Assembly: GCA_016234935.1 (NCBI GenBank) | Contig: JACRNL010000010.1 | Location: 124,001 to 188,000 of the forward strand | Direction of reading: 5' to 3' | From: Deltaproteobacteria bacterium | Lineage (GTDB): Bacteria; Desulfobacterota; GWC2-55-46 | Length of the DNA: 64,000 nt | Part shown: one piece after another, positions 35,201-43,247 of the stretch | Layout of the letters: every line of letters starts with the position of its first letter | Position numbering within the stretch: position 1 is the first letter of the stretch | Made by a program: the position numbers and the translations under genes | The notes under the pieces: generated by a model | Databases searched by the model: none | What the model saw: only the letters and a program-made list of their open reading frames with translations | What the model was told of the DNA's origin: nothing

Positions 35201-35959
35201 AACGAAGTGGCAATCGGCTGTCCTTGTCATGTTCGGGTTTGCGCCGGACATAACGGTGTAGCCGGAGTTGTACCAGTCCGCGCTCTCGCAGGAGTCGGTC
35301 TGCTCGCCCCAGACTTCGGGTTCCGCGGGCGGAAGGTCGGTGTAATAGTCATAGAAGCTCAGATGCACTCCGCCGATGAGCTGGTTGTAGCGCGCGCCTG
35401 AGGCATAGCTGATCTGCGACATGGCAGGGATCGGCGAAAACGCGATGATCCTGTCCGGTCCGTACTTCTTTATGGTATAGATCTGAGCGGCGGTGAGTAT
35501 CTCTACGCCGGTTTCCCAGTCGAATCTTCTGAAACCGCCTTTGCCCCTTGACCACTTGATCTTCTTGTGAAGCTCCGCATCCTCGACGATGCTCCTCCAT
35601 GCGTCGACCGGATCGGAGTGCTTGGACCTTGCTTCCCTCCATGCGTCAAGAAGGGTGCCGCGGCAGTAAGGATACTTGACCCTGACCGGGCTGTAGACGT
35701 ACCATGACGCGGAGATACCCCTCTGACAGCCTCTGGGCTCGTAAGGCGGAAGCGACTGCTCAAGCTTCGGGTAGTCAAGCGCCTGGAGTTCCCAGGTGAT
35801 AACGCCGTCTTTTACATATACCATCCATGAGCATCCGCCGGTGCAGTTGTTGCCGTGGGTGCTTCTCACGGTCTTGTCATACTGCCAGCGATTTCTGTAA
35901 AATTCTTCCCATCCCCTCTTAGCGGGATTTATTTCGTCCTGAATCCAGTTTGTTGCCAT
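32237..35959 (-). CDS. narG: Respiratory nitrate reductase alpha subunit (Mo-bisMGD)
   Basis: 1240 residues. The FS0 cluster ligands are His35, Cys39, Cys43 and Cys78, with the same spacing as E. coli NarG (14 residues shorter at the N-terminus). The Mo-binding region GEQTDSCESADWYNSGY is present. There is no Tat signal, so the active site faces the cytoplasm as in classical NarG. The C-terminus matches NarG (GGYGQFSYAFNGWGP). Reduces nitrate to nitrite. Related NxrA enzymes run in reverse, but nothing here points to that. Confidence 0.96.
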   Translation of the reverse strand: MATNWIQDEINPAKRGWEEFYRNRWQYDKTVRSTHGNNCTGGCSWMVYVKDGVITWELQALDYPKLEQSLPPYEPRGCQRGISASWYVYSPVRVKYPYCRGTLLDAWREARSKHSDPVDAWRSIVEDAELHKKIKWSRGKGGFRRFDWETGVEILTAAQIYTIKKYGPDRIIAFSPIPAMSQISYASGARYNQLIGGVHLSFYDYYTDLPPAEPEVWGEQTDSCESADWYNSGYTVMSGANPNMTRTADCHFVSEMRQGGTKLVVCAPDYSQVTKYADQWVPLRAGSDAAFWMAINHVILKEFYVDRQVPYFMEYSKNYTDLPHLVKLEKGKDGYEMGRLLRASDLAGYSDEDNAEWKFTMWDKKGKARVVNGGMGYRYPQKHESHGKWNTLLKDGKTGENFDCELTLLDIKDDAIEVNFYEVDKGEKYKRQVPVKYVESKEGKIPVTTVFDLNIAHCGVGRKGLSGDYCRNYDDDRGFSPSWQEKYTGIGRDTIIQIGREWSNNAEVTKGRSMVICGASFNHWYHSDLMYRASMNALMLCGCVGRNGGGLQHYVGQEKLAPFDSWGQIAHSLDWYRPPRLMSNPINWYVHTQMYKYDGAIGDYCNVPDKSALEYQHTADYAVRAIRLGWMPGYPQFNKSNIAIVEDAQKSGAKTDAEIVDYTVKQIKGGTIDFAIADPDAPENWPRVWTIWRANALGSSARGQEFFFKYLLGTHHNTIAEEVAKPYLKEIKHRESPLGKLDLLCDFNMRMNTTPTYCDMVFPAAHWYEKEDINTTELHSFIHPMGAAVQPNWESKSDWDAFKMVAQKFAELAKKHFPRPVKEIMSAPLNHDTPGEIAQSALGGVKDWKKGQCEAIPGKTMPTLSVVERDYANVYNQYISVGPLMKTKYGFHGIMLDGKDLYEQYVSQEHVDSVEVNGQKLISLKTAKEAANFVMAFSGTTNGEVSYRQWHEEEHHTGLHGDSYEDAKKAVKAIYGDEVEFRDHCHGLAEEIAGPDRNFSITYDDIVAQPRRWLTSALWTGDNRRGRAYGTWTIQTERRVPWRTLTGRQHFYLDHPVFLQFGEGLCTSKYKLNPAKMNELQKSDKTDALQLNYITPHSKWAIHSTHYDNLRMLTLSRGGNSCWVNDKDAESVGIRDNDWIEAYNDNGIFVCRAVVSARIPSGTAFAYHSQERTVNIPKAEQRNKIRGGFHNSLTRQRLKPTLMTGGYGQFSYAFNGWGPIPIIRDTTVLVRKMRNQEVKW

Positions 35960-35962
35960 GAT

Positions 35963-36589
35963 TTACCTTCCTCCTTTCCCGCCGTAATTTCTCCAGAGAG
36001 CGTCATGCGCGGTGTTGCCTGCCCTCTTTGAGTATCTGCCGGCCCAAATGATGCTGAATATTATGAGTATCCCTATGAAACCGGCAAGGCCGATGATCAC
36101 AAAGCCGCCGGTCGCCGAACCAGCAACCTCGCCCTTGCTCTGCTTCTGGAAAAATGCCCTTAAATTATTGACTTCACCCTCGGTTATGTTCTTCTCAGCG
36201 AAGATGGGGCCCATTACGGGACTGCCGCCGCCGTTTATCCAGGCATCGCTGACGAAGCCGTTCTTGGTCGGGTCGGCATAGATCTTCGTAAGGTTAGGCC
36301 CAAGCACTCCGCCGTTCAGCGCGCCAACGCTGATACTGTGGCAGGATATGCAGGGGGGGCCGCCGTTAACAAGCCTTACTTCTCCCTTGAAGAGCTGCTC
36401 TCCGATGCTTGCATCGCCATGCTCAACAGGCTCTGCCGCCACGGGTGCAGCCGCCGGGGTTACCACCGCTGCCGCCGCCGCATTCTCCGCGGCCATGGCA
36501 GGCGCGGACATTAATCCCATGAAAAGGAACAATGCCGCGGCAAGCCGTACTCCACCTTTCAACATCTTTTTGCTGCTTTCTAACACCAT
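35963..36589 (-). CDS. Membrane-anchored monoheme cytochrome c preceding narG
   Basis: 208 residues from the ATG at 36589, with AGGAGG upstream. Signal peptide (about 1-34, ending APAMA), an Ala/Pro-rich linker, one heme motif CISCH, a downstream Met region (PVMGP) and a C-terminal transmembrane helix (FVIIGLAGFIGILIIFSIIW). It is periplasmic and anchored. Four bases before narG, so it is part of the operon, resembling the extra cytochrome (NarC-type) of some nar operons. It may link Nar to cytochrome-level donors. Confidence 0.85.
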   Translation of the reverse strand: MVLESSKKMLKGGVRLAAALFLFMGLMSAPAMAAENAAAAAVVTPAAAPVAAEPVEHGDASIGEQLFKGEVRLVNGGPPCISCHSISVGALNGGVLGPNLTKIYADPTKNGFVSDAWINGGGSPVMGPIFAEKNITEGEVNNLRAFFQKQSKGEVAGSATGGFVIIGLAGFIGILIIFSIIWAGRYSKRAGNTAHDALWRNYGGKGGR

Positions 36590-36604
36590 ACGGTACACCT
36601 CCTT

Positions 36605-38130
36605 TGCATACTGCTGTTTCTTTTTTTTTAAGTCCGCCGTTTCGCGCCTTCTCTCTAAAGCCATGCTTACAGCATCTGCGACAACAGACCGTGCTTACCA
36701 ACGCTAAAGCTGCGTGACCTTATACGGCTGCGGCATTTGTAAGATTTAAAGATTCATCCAGGGCGTCCCGCGCTAAATTGACCGTGGCGCACGGCGCGTC
36801 AAGACCGGTCTTTCTGAGCCAGACGAGGCGCCTGCGCCGGGCGCTGAAGGGCATAGATGTCCCCATCTGTGCCCCCGCACGGCTGTTTGCGTCAAGGATG
36901 CTTTCATTATGGAATGTGCAGGGTTCAAATTCGGCGCTGCTTATGGATAAGGAATGGACTGGTTGCGCTATCTGGCTCGAAAGGGGCAGGGAACCGAAAA
37001 ACCGCCTGAATATTGTTAGAGCGGATTGCGGCGATTTATCATTTATATTTTTAGCGTTGACGTTTTTGGCATTGCCGCCGGCGCGGCGGACTGCGTGCAA
37101 AGCTCCGGACATGGCCTGCGCGCCTTCGGCGCAAGCGGCGCCTTTAGATGCCATTGACATGCCGGTCTTCTTCACACGGCACGCACACACGACCGTCACG
37201 GAAAGCAGACCATCGTATATGCGTCTTAATTCCTTCTTAACCCTAAGGCTCACAGGCTTCGGTGTCCTCCGCATCAAGGTTTACACTTCTACTGCCGCCA
37301 GCGTCTTTACTATCTGCTTTCAATCCTCAGGCTTCAGGCTTCAGGCCAAGCCGCGCCTGCAGCACGCGTCTTTACAGTGTCAATGCCCGCTGCTGCGCGC
37401 AGACCGCAACGCCGTTCAAAAAAACCGGACTAAAAAACAGGTCTGTGACATTTGGTTTGGAGGTTTTGAAAAAGTCCGCCGCAGGTTACCAAATTCACAA
37501 ATCCTTGTCCAGCATTTTTCGCTCCAAAGTAGAAAAAAAATCGGTGGTGCCGTATTCAGCTTTCAGGTATTTGCGGATAATAATACAAATCACAAAGCGT
37601 GTCTACAAAAATCTTCAATTCAGGAAAAGTTCCGGCTTCAAAGCTCTCAGAGGCCCGGACAACATGCCGCATTTCCTCTTGCAGGCTTAAGGAGAGTTCA
37701 AGGAGGGTTCATTGACGCGAACCCCTTCCGGCGCGCCTGCGGCCTTAAAACTTCTCCCTGCGCCGCCTTCTGTCCCGCCTGTCCCGCCCGCAGGGATTAT
37801 CACCATCGGCGCTTAGGCGAATCATCGCAAAAGAACGGAGATGGCCGGTCATCCATCGCAAACTGGACGGCGCGGCGCGCCGTAAACAGGCATATACAGT
37901 CAATTCATTTATCGCCTTGACAGCAAGGAATAAAATTGATAGATTGAAGCTATTCTGAAAAATCCATATCTCAAAAAAGCGGGCTGACCTTGGGGCTTAT
38001 TCGCCCAAACTCCATAGTCAGGGCTTTTAAATAGCTTTTAACAAAAAAAGAAACGAAAGGAGAATAAGCAGGTCCACCGCAGCTCGTCAAGGCTTTTAGG
38101 CAAATTTTTTCAAAGAAAGGAGAACAAGAA
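36605..38130. other. 1.5-kb stretch without a credible gene between divergent nar loci
   Basis: Open frames exist (36778-37920 plus, 36720-37277 minus), but their translations are low-complexity, lack ribosome sites and match no family I know. The stretch lies between the nar operon and the second transporter, so both promoters should be here. At 38022-38128 the leader of the transporter is partly duplicated (two blocks GGCTTTTA...AAAGGAGAA-AAG, only the second followed by ATG). Confidence 0.5.
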
Positions 38131-38133
38131 AGA

Positions 38134-39378
38134 ATGGCTAATTTCAAGACGTTCCTCAAAGCGGGCCACCCCCCAACCTTATTTGCTTCATTCCTGTATT
38201 TCGATTTCTGCTTTGCCATCTGGGTATTAAACGGCGCCATGGCGCCGTTCATAAGCGAGTCTTTCCACTTAACCCCCGCACAGAAGGGTTTCATGATTTC
38301 CGTGCCGATCATGTCCGGCGCAATAATGCGCTTCCCCCTCGGAGTCCTTTCCCAGTACATAGGAAGAAAGAATGCCGCGCTCGTTGAAATGGGCACCATA
38401 ATCATCGCCATGATCTACGGTTATTATGCGGTAACAAGCTACAATGACGTGCTTGCGATGGGCGTGCTGCTCGGCATCGCCGGCGCGAGCTTCGGCGTAG
38501 CGCTCTCTCTCGGCTCAGGCTGGTTCCCCCCGCAGTATAAAGGCCTTGCGATGGGCATAGCCGGCGCGGGAAATAGCGGAACGGTCCTCGCGGTGCTGCT
38601 CGCGCCGCCTCTGGCGACCAAATACGGCTGGTCAACGGTCTACGGCTTCGCGGCCCTGACGATGCTTTTACCGTTTCTTGTAATGCTCATATTCGCAAAG
38701 GAACCGCCTGACAGGGGCGACGAGCACAGCCTGAAAGACATGCTCTCATGCCTTGTGCAAAAAGACGGCTGGGTATTTAACGCGATATACATCATCACAT
38801 TCGGCGGGTTCATAGGTCTTGCAAACTTCCTGCCGACATTCTTCCACGACCAGTTCGGCGTGACCAAGATTGCGGCCGGACAGCTCACGATGCTCGCGGC
38901 AGTAATGGGCAGCGGCATCAGGATAGTCGGCGGCTACGTGTCCGACAGGTGGGGCGGCATCAACTCGCTCACGCTCGTGTTTGTGCTTGTGATAGTCCTG
39001 ATGTTCATAACCAGCTCTCTCCCGAGCCTGACTGTAACGACGATACTCTTCATGCTGGCGTTCGGGGCCCTTGGGCTCGGCAACGGTTCGCTCTTCCAGC
39101 TCGTGCCCCTTCGCTGGCCCAAGACAACGGCCGTGGCAGGCAGCATGATAGGCGAGATCGGGGCGCTCGGCGGAGCGTTTGTCCCGCTCTCAATGGGCCT
39201 TTCAAAGCAGTATACAAGCACATTCGCCTATGGCTTTATAACGTTCGCCGTATTAGCGTGCATAGCCTTCATAATCCTGAAGGTTTCGGAGCGCCGCTGG
39301 ACAAGGACATGGGTCGGCAAAGGCGGAAGGGCCCTTACTGAAACTCATGTTTACACGGAGACAGGAGGTAATCACTAA
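38134..39378 (+). CDS. Nitrate/nitrite transporter, NNP-family MFS (NarK1/NasA type)
   Basis: 414 residues with 12 transmembrane helices. The N-half signature FPLGVLSQYIGRKNAA and nitrate-binding region GIAGASFGVALSLGSGWFPP / AGAGNSGTVLAVLLAP are present. The C-half has GFIGLANFLPTFFHDQF and GEIGALGGAFVPL. Two different NNP transporters in one locus suggest nitrate:proton symport by this one and nitrate/nitrite exchange by the other. The stop overlaps the uspA start (TAATG). Confidence 0.93.
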   Translation: MANFKTFLKAGHPPTLFASFLYFDFCFAIWVLNGAMAPFISESFHLTPAQKGFMISVPIMSGAIMRFPLGVLSQYIGRKNAALVEMGTIIIAMIYGYYAVTSYNDVLAMGVLLGIAGASFGVALSLGSGWFPPQYKGLAMGIAGAGNSGTVLAVLLAPPLATKYGWSTVYGFAALTMLLPFLVMLIFAKEPPDRGDEHSLKDMLSCLVQKDGWVFNAIYIITFGGFIGLANFLPTFFHDQFGVTKIAAGQLTMLAAVMGSGIRIVGGYVSDRWGGINSLTLVFVLVIVLMFITSSLPSLTVTTILFMLAFGALGLGNGSLFQLVPLRWPKTTAVAGSMIGEIGALGGAFVPLSMGLSKQYTSTFAYGFITFAVLACIAFIILKVSERRWTRTWVGKGGRALTETHVYTETGGNH

Positions 39379-39815
39379 TGCAATATACACATATCGTCTG
39401 CCCTGTCGACGGCACGGAGATAACCAATATCGGCGTCGAGCACGCGGCCTATTTGGCAAAGATGTCGGGAGCAAGGTTAACGCTCATCCATATAGTGGAA
39501 AAATGGTACCGCTCAACGCACCTTGTCACAGACTCCGCGGAGTGGACGAAGATACACGAAGAATGGTTGAATAATGGCAGAAAACTCCTTGAAGACCTCG
39601 TCAAAAAGCTGCAGGCGCAGGGCGTTAAGGACATCGAGACGGTGTTAAGGGAAGGTGACGCCGCGCACGAGATAGTGGCTCTGGCCATAGAACACAAGGC
39701 CGACCTCATCGTAATGGCGACCCACCGCTACACACCCGTGGGAAAGCTCTTTATGGGCAGCGTAATCGACAAGGTCACAAAGCATTCACCCTGCCCCATA
39801 CTATGGACGTTCTGA
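39378..39815 (+). CDS. Universal stress protein UspA family
   Basis: 145 residues. VCPVDGTE at the start and IVMATHRYTPVGKLFMGSVI at the end form the ATP-binding Usp signature G-2x-G-9x-G-[ST] in variant form. Translationally coupled to the nitrate transporter, which suggests expression under nitrate-respiring or redox-stress conditions. It is followed by a repeat and a terminator. Confidence 0.9.
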   Translation: MQYTHIVCPVDGTEITNIGVEHAAYLAKMSGARLTLIHIVEKWYRSTHLVTDSAEWTKIHEEWLNNGRKLLEDLVKKLQAQGVKDIETVLREGDAAHEIVALAIEHKADLIVMATHRYTPVGKLFMGSVIDKVTKHSPCPILWTF

Positions 39816-39843
39816 CGGGCTTGTAAATTAACATCGCATCAAA

Positions 39844-39866
39844 CCCCCGCTTCAGACATGCGGGGG
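39844..39866. repeat. CCCCCGCTT hairpin repeat, intergenic copy
   Basis: CCCCCGC-TTCAGACAT-GCGGGGG. Related copies lie in the N-terminal codons of the genes at 57432 and 63275. Confidence 0.75.
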
Positions 39867-39882
39867 CAAGGTTGAATCAGGC

Positions 39883-39915
39883 AGGGCCGGATCGTAAAAT
39901 CCGGCCCTTTTTATT
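39883..39915 (+). terminator. Terminator after uspA
   Basis: AGGGCCGGAT-CGTAAA-ATCCGGCCCTTTTTA. Confidence 0.9.
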
Positions 39916-39988
39916 TTATATTAGTCTTGCGTTTTACAGGGGGGGTGGCAGAATTGAGGTAACCCTGACATCTGGCGGAGGTAGCGAA

Positions 39989-42679
39989 ATGGCGGACGAG
40001 GGCGGATACCGGACGGTTGATGTGGTCCTGCCGGACGGCAGGCGGCTGAAGATACGGCCCATACGGCCGGACGACCGGAAAAGGCTTGAGGCGTTTTTCT
40101 ACAGGCTCAGCCCAAGGACGAGGTATCTGCGCTTTGGGCATGTAAAAGACAGCATAACGGAAGGGGAGCTTGCGCATTTCACCGAGGTCACGCCGCCGGA
40201 AAGGGGCGCGTATGTCGCCACCGCCGGCCAGGGCGCAATGGAAGATATCATCGCCGTCGGCAGGTGGGACATGCTCCCTGACAGGGCCGGCGCCAAGGTG
40301 GCCTTCGCGGTGGATGACAACATCCGGCTTCGAGGCATAGGCGCCGCCATGCTCGAAGAGCTTGCCGGGGCCGCCGTCAGCTTTAAAATAACGAAGCTCA
40401 CAGCCCTTGTGCTCCCGGAAAACAGCCGCTTGATAGAGGTCTTTGAAGAGAGCGGCTTTAAATACAGGAAAACCCTTAAAGAAGGCGCATATGAGTTTAC
40501 GATAAACTTGAAGGAGCAGGAGGAGTATTCCCGGCGTCAGGCCCTGCGCGAGCACGTAGGAAGGAGCGCGGGGGTCAGGCGGCTCCTCGCGCCGAGGAGG
40601 GTGGCCGTCATAGGCGCATCACGGAGCGCCGAGAGCGTCGGCGGCGCGCTCTTCAGGAACCTCCTGAAAGACGGCTTTCAGGGCGCGGCGTTCCCCGTAA
40701 ACCCGTCGGCGGAATCGGTAGCCGGGGTGTTTGCCTACCCGAAGGTCACGGATGTGCCGGGAGACGTTGACGTGGCGGTCATCGTCGTGCCCGCCGCCGC
40801 AGTCCATGACGCCGTTGACCAGTGCGGGAAAAAGGGCGTAGCGGGCCTTGTCATCATATCCGCAGGCTTCGCCGAATCCGGCGGCATGGAGGGAAAAGAG
40901 CGCGAAAGGCTCCTTACCGAAAAAGCGCTCTATTACGGCATGAGAATAATCGGCCCCAACTGCCTCGGCGTGCTTAACAACAATCCGGCCGTCAGTTTCA
41001 ACGCGACATTCTCTCCCGTAACCCCGCCGTTTGGCAACATCGGCATAGGAACGCAGAGCGGCGCGCTGGGGCTGGCCCTCCTTGACCACGCAAAGGGGAT
41101 AAACCTCGGCATATCCTGCTTCGTAAGTTTTGGCAACTGCGCCGACATTTCCGGCAACGACCTCCTTGAATACTGGGAGGATGACGGCAACACTCAGGTA
41201 ATAACGCTCTACATGGAATCTTTCGGCTCTCCGAGGAAGTTCGGACGCACGGCGCGAAGGGTGACCCGCAAAAAACCTGTAATCGCCGTAAAGGCGGGCA
41301 GGTCGTCCGTCGGCGCAGCCGCCGCCACCTCGCACACAGGGGCGCTGGCCGCGTCGGACGTAGCGGCGGACGCCCTCTTCAGACAGGCCGGGGTAATACG
41401 GGTGACCACCATACAGGAGATGTTCAACGCCGCGGAGTTCCTCTCCAGACAGCCGCTGACCGGCGGCCCAAACGTCTGTATTTTGACTAACGCAGGCGGG
41501 CCCGGAGTGCTGGCCGCGGACGCATGCGAGGCCCTTGGCCTTAAAGTGCCGCCGCTCTCCCCTGAAACTCAGAAAAAACTCCGGCAATTTCTGCCTCCGG
41601 CAGCCTCTGTAAAAAATCCGGTTGACATGATAGCCTCGGCAACGGCTGACGCCTACGCACAGTCCCTTTCAACGGTGCTGGACGATCCGGCGGTGGATTC
41701 CATCGTGGTCATCTACATACCGCCGCTTGTCACACGGCCCGGAGACATTGCCGAGGCCGTAAAAAACTGCCTTGCCGCTAAAAAAACGTCAAAACCGGTC
41801 GTCCCGTGCTTCATGATGTCTGAGCAGATGATGACGGAGCTTCGCCGCGACCCGCGCTTCGCCCTGCACCCTTACATCTTTCCGGAGGACGCCGTCCAGG
41901 CCCTTGCGCACGCGTACCACTATTCCGTTTACAGGAACATGGAAGAGGGCAATCATGTGACTTTTCCGGAGATAGACCCGGAAAAGGTGCGAAAGAAGCT
42001 CTTTCCCGATGCCCCGGAAAAAGGCTGGCTCATGCCTGAGACTTCTCTTGCCCTTGTGGAGGCCTACGGCATTCCGGTCGTCCGGACAAGGGTCGCCATG
42101 AGCGTGGAAGAGGCGCTGAGGGAAGCGGAAAAGACCGGATACCCGTTCATAATGAAGCTGCGCTCCACGACCATCGTCCACAAGACGGATGCCGGAGGCA
42201 TCAGCTTCGTGCGCGGCGCAGAGGAGGCCGTCAGGGCCTTTACGTCCATGCAACAGCGCCTTAAAGACCAAGGGCGGCTTGCCGAGATGCAGGGCGTGCT
42301 GCTTCAGCCCGTCATAGAAGGCGCCCAGGAGATGATCGCCGGGATGTCAATAGACCCAGCGTTCGGCCCTCTCATAATAACCGGCCTCGGAGGCATACTC
42401 GTCGAACTGATAAAGGACATAGCCTTTTCAATACATCCGCTCCGCGACGTTGACCCTGAAAGGATGCTCGGCCAGCTAAAAAGCCTGCCGCTCCTTTCCG
42501 GATACAGAGGCCGTCCCCGCGCGGACATCAATGCCGTGAAGGACGCCCTTCTCCGCTTTTCCGCGCTCATAGAGGACTTCCCTGAGATAGAACAGATGGA
42601 GATAAACCCTCTCTTTGTCCTTAAAGAAGGCGGCGGCTGCCTGGCCGCGGACGTGCGGGTGTATATGAAAGGAACTTAA
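39989..42679 (+). CDS. GNAT acetyltransferase fused to ADP-forming acyl-CoA synthetase (Pat-like)
   Basis: 896 residues from the ATG at 39989, with GGAGG 8 bases before. Order: GNAT domain (about 10-175), CoA-binding Rossmann domain (from RRVAVIGASRSAESVGG), ligase domain with GIGTQSGALG and the phospho-His region (ATSHTGALAASD), then ATP-grasp (from about 680, PFIMKLRSTTIVHKTDAGG). Full-length relatives include protein lysine acetyltransferases of the Pat type, which control acetyl-CoA synthetase; the synthetase half is often inactive there. The conserved SHTGALA His is present, so activity is possible. Confidence 0.9.
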   Translation: MADEGGYRTVDVVLPDGRRLKIRPIRPDDRKRLEAFFYRLSPRTRYLRFGHVKDSITEGELAHFTEVTPPERGAYVATAGQGAMEDIIAVGRWDMLPDRAGAKVAFAVDDNIRLRGIGAAMLEELAGAAVSFKITKLTALVLPENSRLIEVFEESGFKYRKTLKEGAYEFTINLKEQEEYSRRQALREHVGRSAGVRRLLAPRRVAVIGASRSAESVGGALFRNLLKDGFQGAAFPVNPSAESVAGVFAYPKVTDVPGDVDVAVIVVPAAAVHDAVDQCGKKGVAGLVIISAGFAESGGMEGKERERLLTEKALYYGMRIIGPNCLGVLNNNPAVSFNATFSPVTPPFGNIGIGTQSGALGLALLDHAKGINLGISCFVSFGNCADISGNDLLEYWEDDGNTQVITLYMESFGSPRKFGRTARRVTRKKPVIAVKAGRSSVGAAAATSHTGALAASDVAADALFRQAGVIRVTTIQEMFNAAEFLSRQPLTGGPNVCILTNAGGPGVLAADACEALGLKVPPLSPETQKKLRQFLPPAASVKNPVDMIASATADAYAQSLSTVLDDPAVDSIVVIYIPPLVTRPGDIAEAVKNCLAAKKTSKPVVPCFMMSEQMMTELRRDPRFALHPYIFPEDAVQALAHAYHYSVYRNMEEGNHVTFPEIDPEKVRKKLFPDAPEKGWLMPETSLALVEAYGIPVVRTRVAMSVEEALREAEKTGYPFIMKLRSTTIVHKTDAGGISFVRGAEEAVRAFTSMQQRLKDQGRLAEMQGVLLQPVIEGAQEMIAGMSIDPAFGPLIITGLGGILVELIKDIAFSIHPLRDVDPERMLGQLKSLPLLSGYRGRPRADINAVKDALLRFSALIEDFPEIEQMEINPLFVLKEGGGCLAADVRVYMKGT

Positions 42680-42720
42680 ACAACCTGCTAAAAGAAGATC
42701 AACAGAACACGGCTTTTAAC

Positions 42721-42758
42721 AAAAGGCCTTTGGGGGAAAAACTCCCCAAAGGCCTTTT
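42721..42758 (+). terminator. Terminator after the Pat-like gene
   Basis: AAAAGGCCTTTGGGG-GAAAAA-CTCCCCAAAGGCCTTTT, nearly perfect. Confidence 0.93.
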
Positions 42759-42802
42759 CTCTTTTCCGCCAAACCTCTAATGTTGCGTTAATGTCCGGTG
42801 AG

Positions 42803-42808
42803 TATAAT
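42803..42808 (+). promoter_or_regulatory. -10 box of the first small gene
   Basis: A perfect TATAAT, 58 bases before the ATG, inside the 30-base block shared with the second unit (TATAAT at 42988-42993). The -35 region is weak and not conserved between copies, so an activator may be needed. Confidence 0.6.
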
Positions 42809-42866
42809 GGAATCATACAGAGTGGGCCGCGGGACTTAAAACACTTAACAAACAGGAGGCATTCAA

Positions 42867-42953
42867 ATGCAAATAAAGAGCAACTTCACCACGAGCATCG
42901 TATCCTTTGTTTCCATGGTCGCAGCGCTTGTCGTAGCCATCGCGATAGTATGA
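42867..42953 (+). CDS. 28-residue hydrophobic peptide, copy 1
   Basis: MQIKSNFTTS-IVSFVSMVAA-LVVAIAIV, with AGGAGG 8 bases before the ATG. A short polar N-terminus is followed by one membrane-spanning stretch reaching the C-terminus, and there is no signal-peptidase site. No family is recognised. Size and shape recall type I toxin peptides and small respiratory-complex subunits. The second copy differs by three silent codons and two conservative changes (V15A, V18I), which argues that the peptide is translated and under selection. Confidence 0.8.
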   Translation: MQIKSNFTTSIVSFVSMVAALVVAIAIV

Positions 42954-43050
42954 AAACATCTCCAATGCTGTATTAATCTTCAATCAGTATAATGGAATCA
43001 TACAGAGTGGGCCGCAGAACTCAACCATTTAAAAAACAGGAGGTATTCAA

Positions 43051-43137
43051 ATGCAGATAAAGAGCAACTTCACCACGAGCATCGTATCGTTTGCTTCTAT
43101 GATCGCAGCGCTTGTCGTAGCCATCGCGATAGTATAA
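43051..43137 (+). CDS. 28-residue hydrophobic peptide, copy 2
   Basis: MQIKSNFTTS-IVSFASMIAA-LVVAIAIV, with AGGAGG before the ATG and its own copy of the conserved upstream block. It uses TAA where copy 1 uses TGA. It is followed after 47 bases by the shared terminator, so both genes could lie on one transcript while copy 2 also has a private promoter. Confidence 0.8.
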   Translation: MQIKSNFTTSIVSFASMIAALVVAIAIV

Positions 43138-43164
43138 TCAAAGATAAAATGACAGGACAGAAGA

Positions 43165-43192
43165 AGCCCCCTGAGGGGGTTCAACCCCGAAG
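43165..43192. repeat. 18-bp palindromic unit ahead of the small-peptide terminator
   Basis: AGCCCCCTGAGGGGGTTCAA then CCCCGAAG; it merges into the terminator stem. Confidence 0.82.
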
Positions 43193-43216
43193 GTTTAATA
43201 ACCTTCGGGGCTTTTT
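43185..43216 (+). terminator. Terminator of the small-peptide pair
   Basis: CCCCGAAGGTT-TAAT-AACCTTCGGGGCTTTTT. Confidence 0.92.
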
Positions 43217-43247
43217 AATTATCGCTGCGCTAAAAAGGCAGAGGCCG

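Larger units (their letters stand above)
42779..43137 (+). repeat. Tandem duplication of a ~184-bp unit, each with promoter region and a 28-codon gene
   Basis: The two units are offset by 184-185 bases. A 30-base block (AGTATAATGGAATCATACAG followed by AGTGGGCCGC) is identical in both (42801-42830 and 42986-43015). The ribosome sites and coding parts are also nearly identical. Confidence 0.93.

Noticed and set aside
32237..35959. Nitrite oxidoreductase (NxrA) instead of NarG
   Set aside because: Sequence follows E. coli-type NarG along its length, with narJ and narI in the operon and no export signal. Nothing specific to Nxr was seen.
36720..37277. 185-codon open frame on the minus strand in the same region
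   Set aside because: Overlaps the plus frame. Its translation has no fold-like pattern and its start has no ribosome site.
36778..37920. 380-codon open frame on the plus strand between the nar loci
   Set aside because: No ribosome site, low-complexity and cysteine/arginine-rich translation, no recognisable domain, and competing open frames on the other strand. I treat the region as non-coding.
40619..41587. 322-codon open frame opposite the Pat-like gene
   Set aside because: Antisense shadow with no family features or ribosome site.
42779..43137. CRISPR or transposon ends as the cause of the 184-bp duplication
   Set aside because: Only two copies, each containing a gene with ribosome site. 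No terminal inverted repeats or target duplications.
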